Source of the DNA: an uncultured Bacilli bacterium | Lineage (GTDB): Bacteria; Bacillota_I; Bacilli_A; RF39; UBA660 | NCBI GenBank assembly: GCA_947630585.1 | Contig: CANRIE010000048.1 | Location: 1-5,351 of the forward strand | DNA: 5,351 nt | Direction of reading: 5' to 3' | Part shown: positions 4,651 through 5,351 of the stretch, piece by piece | How the letters are laid out: each line of letters opens with the position of its first letter | Position numbering within the stretch: position 1 is the first letter of the stretch | The notes under the pieces: model-generated | Database searches by the model: none | Told to the model about the DNA's origin: nothing | What the model saw: the letters and a program-made list of their open reading frames with translations, nothing else | Made by a program: the position numbers and the translations under genes

Positions 4651-5321
4651 GCAAATATTTCATCAAAAAATTTATAAATTGTTGTACAACTTTCTGAATC
4701 TGCAGGAGTATCATTAATATGAATAGCATGAATATTCCGAGCATTTTTAATAGCTTGTTCTAATGAACCATATCTAGTTAATTTAGAATAAATATCTTTA
4801 TCATTTTTTCTATATTTATAATTTAATCCAGCATTTTTAAAATATTCTTCTAATTTATTAGCATATAAAGTTCTATCCATTTTAGAATCAAGATAATGAA
4901 AATGTAATAAGAACCAATATTCAATAGCCTGATTTGACCATAACGGAATAAAACCTTTGTTATTACATATTGTTATCGCATTATTAAAGTTATCAGCTTT
5001 AAAACTATCTTTATCAAATACAACAAATATTTTTTCATAAGGAACTATTCTATTATTAGATTCATCAATATCATTTAATAAATCATCAATAGATTTTACT
5101 AAAGAAATAGTATTCATCCCTTTCCCAACAATTTGAACATTTAATTTGTTACTATTATCTCTAGTTCTATTTATTTCTTCTATAGCACCATTAAAATAAT
5201 TCTTTTCGGTTTCAAGCCCTTCACAAACAATAAGAATTTTTCCATTTTTTTGATTTAAAGTATTAACTTTTCTTGGTTTTCTTTCAAGATTTCGTTTACT
5301 ACATATTCTTTTACTTCTCAT
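4647..5321 (-). CDS. rloB: RloB family protein (AbiLii-like Toprim-type defence component)
   Basis: 224 residues, typical for the RloB family (PF13707). After a basic N-terminal tail come KILIVCEGLETEKNYF (28-43) with Glu34, KIFVVFDKDSF (97-107) with Asp103 and Asp105, SNQAIEYWFLLHF (129-141) and a C-terminal ADSESCTTIYKFFDEI (207-222). The Glu followed by DxD fits a Toprim-like metal-binding nuclease core. Known context: RloB is usually encoded directly after an AAA15-type ATPase (RloA/AbiLi), and in Lactococcus the pair is the AbiL phage-abortive-infection system; PARIS has a comparable ATPase-plus-Toprim design. Here another ORF ends seven bases upstream, which fits that operon. The Shine-Dalgarno TAGGTGA supports the start. 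It appears complete and is probably part of an acquired defence locus. Substrate and trigger are unknown. Confidence 0.88.
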   Translation of the reverse strand: MRSKRICSKRNLERKPRKVNTLNQKNGKILIVCEGLETEKNYFNGAIEEINRTRDNSNKLNVQIVGKGMNTISLVKSIDDLLNDIDESNNRIVPYEKIFVVFDKDSFKADNFNNAITICNNKGFIPLWSNQAIEYWFLLHFHYLDSKMDRTLYANKLEEYFKNAGLNYKYRKNDKDIYSKLTRYGSLEQAIKNARNIHAIHINDTPADSESCTTIYKFFDEIFA

Positions 5322-5328
5322 ATTTCAC

Positions 5329-5351
5329 CTACTCATTTTCATATGGAATAG
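5329..5351 (-). CDS. 3' end of an upstream gene, probably the RloA/AbiLi AAA-ATPase partner (partial)
   Basis: On the minus strand the frame ending IPYENE-stop (TAG at 5331-5329) runs in from the right edge and stops seven bases before the rloB ATG; the rloB Shine-Dalgarno starts within or right after this stop. Only seven codons are visible, so the identity is inferred purely from the usual gene order of the RloAB/AbiL pair. The other frames here also lack strong evidence. Confidence 0.3.

Noticed and set aside
1..5351. CRISPR array, tRNA or rRNA gene
   Set aside because: No regularly spaced repeats with unique spacers beyond the two-copy motifs listed, and no cloverleaf or rRNA signature seen on either strand.

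Overview
The window is strongly AT-rich DNA that looks like a low-GC member of the Bacillota (Bacilli, Erysipelotrichia or a related uncultured lineage). The main signs are purine-rich Shine-Dalgarno sequences of the AGGTG/AGGAG type, A/T-ending codons, and a TIGR03905-type TSCPD protein. Tryptophan is encoded by TGG, and TGA serves as a stop in the TSCPD gene, so the standard bacterial code applies. Three tandem Spo0A-box-like motifs suggest an endospore-forming ancestry.

The layout is a housekeeping block (about 1508-4650) between two accessory regions. The left region (1-1507) is a scrapyard: a probable IS21-family terminus at the edge (1-77), an unrecognised ORF fragment cut at that terminus (minus strand), a frameshifted relic of an AlbA_2/RecG-like ATP-binding protein (about 362-802, minus), and a YhcG/DUF1016 nuclease-family gene (965-1524, plus). 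The last has a one-base frame change at an A7 tract and has lost its nuclease domain. Its homology ends within a few bases of the stop codon of the next gene.

The central block on the minus strand reads, in transcription order: TSCPD-domain protein (4010-3753) overlapping maf (3756-3187) by ATGA; then a small membrane-anchored PTS EIIB-like protein (3138-2827) that lacks the catalytic cysteine and ends in a terminator hairpin; then an orphan membrane histidine kinase (2743-1508). The kinase has its own upstream region with three TTTGTCGA repeats spaced exactly 10 bp. mntP (4099-4650, plus) diverges from the TSCPD gene across an 88-bp gap.

The right edge is an RloB-family gene (5321-4647, minus). 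Seven bases upstream of it lies the tail of another ORF, probably its AAA-ATPase partner, so an RloAB/AbiL-type defence pair probably enters from the right. The most interesting signal is the 0A-box-like array in front of the KinB-like kinase, which suggests a sporulation or stationary-phase feedback loop.
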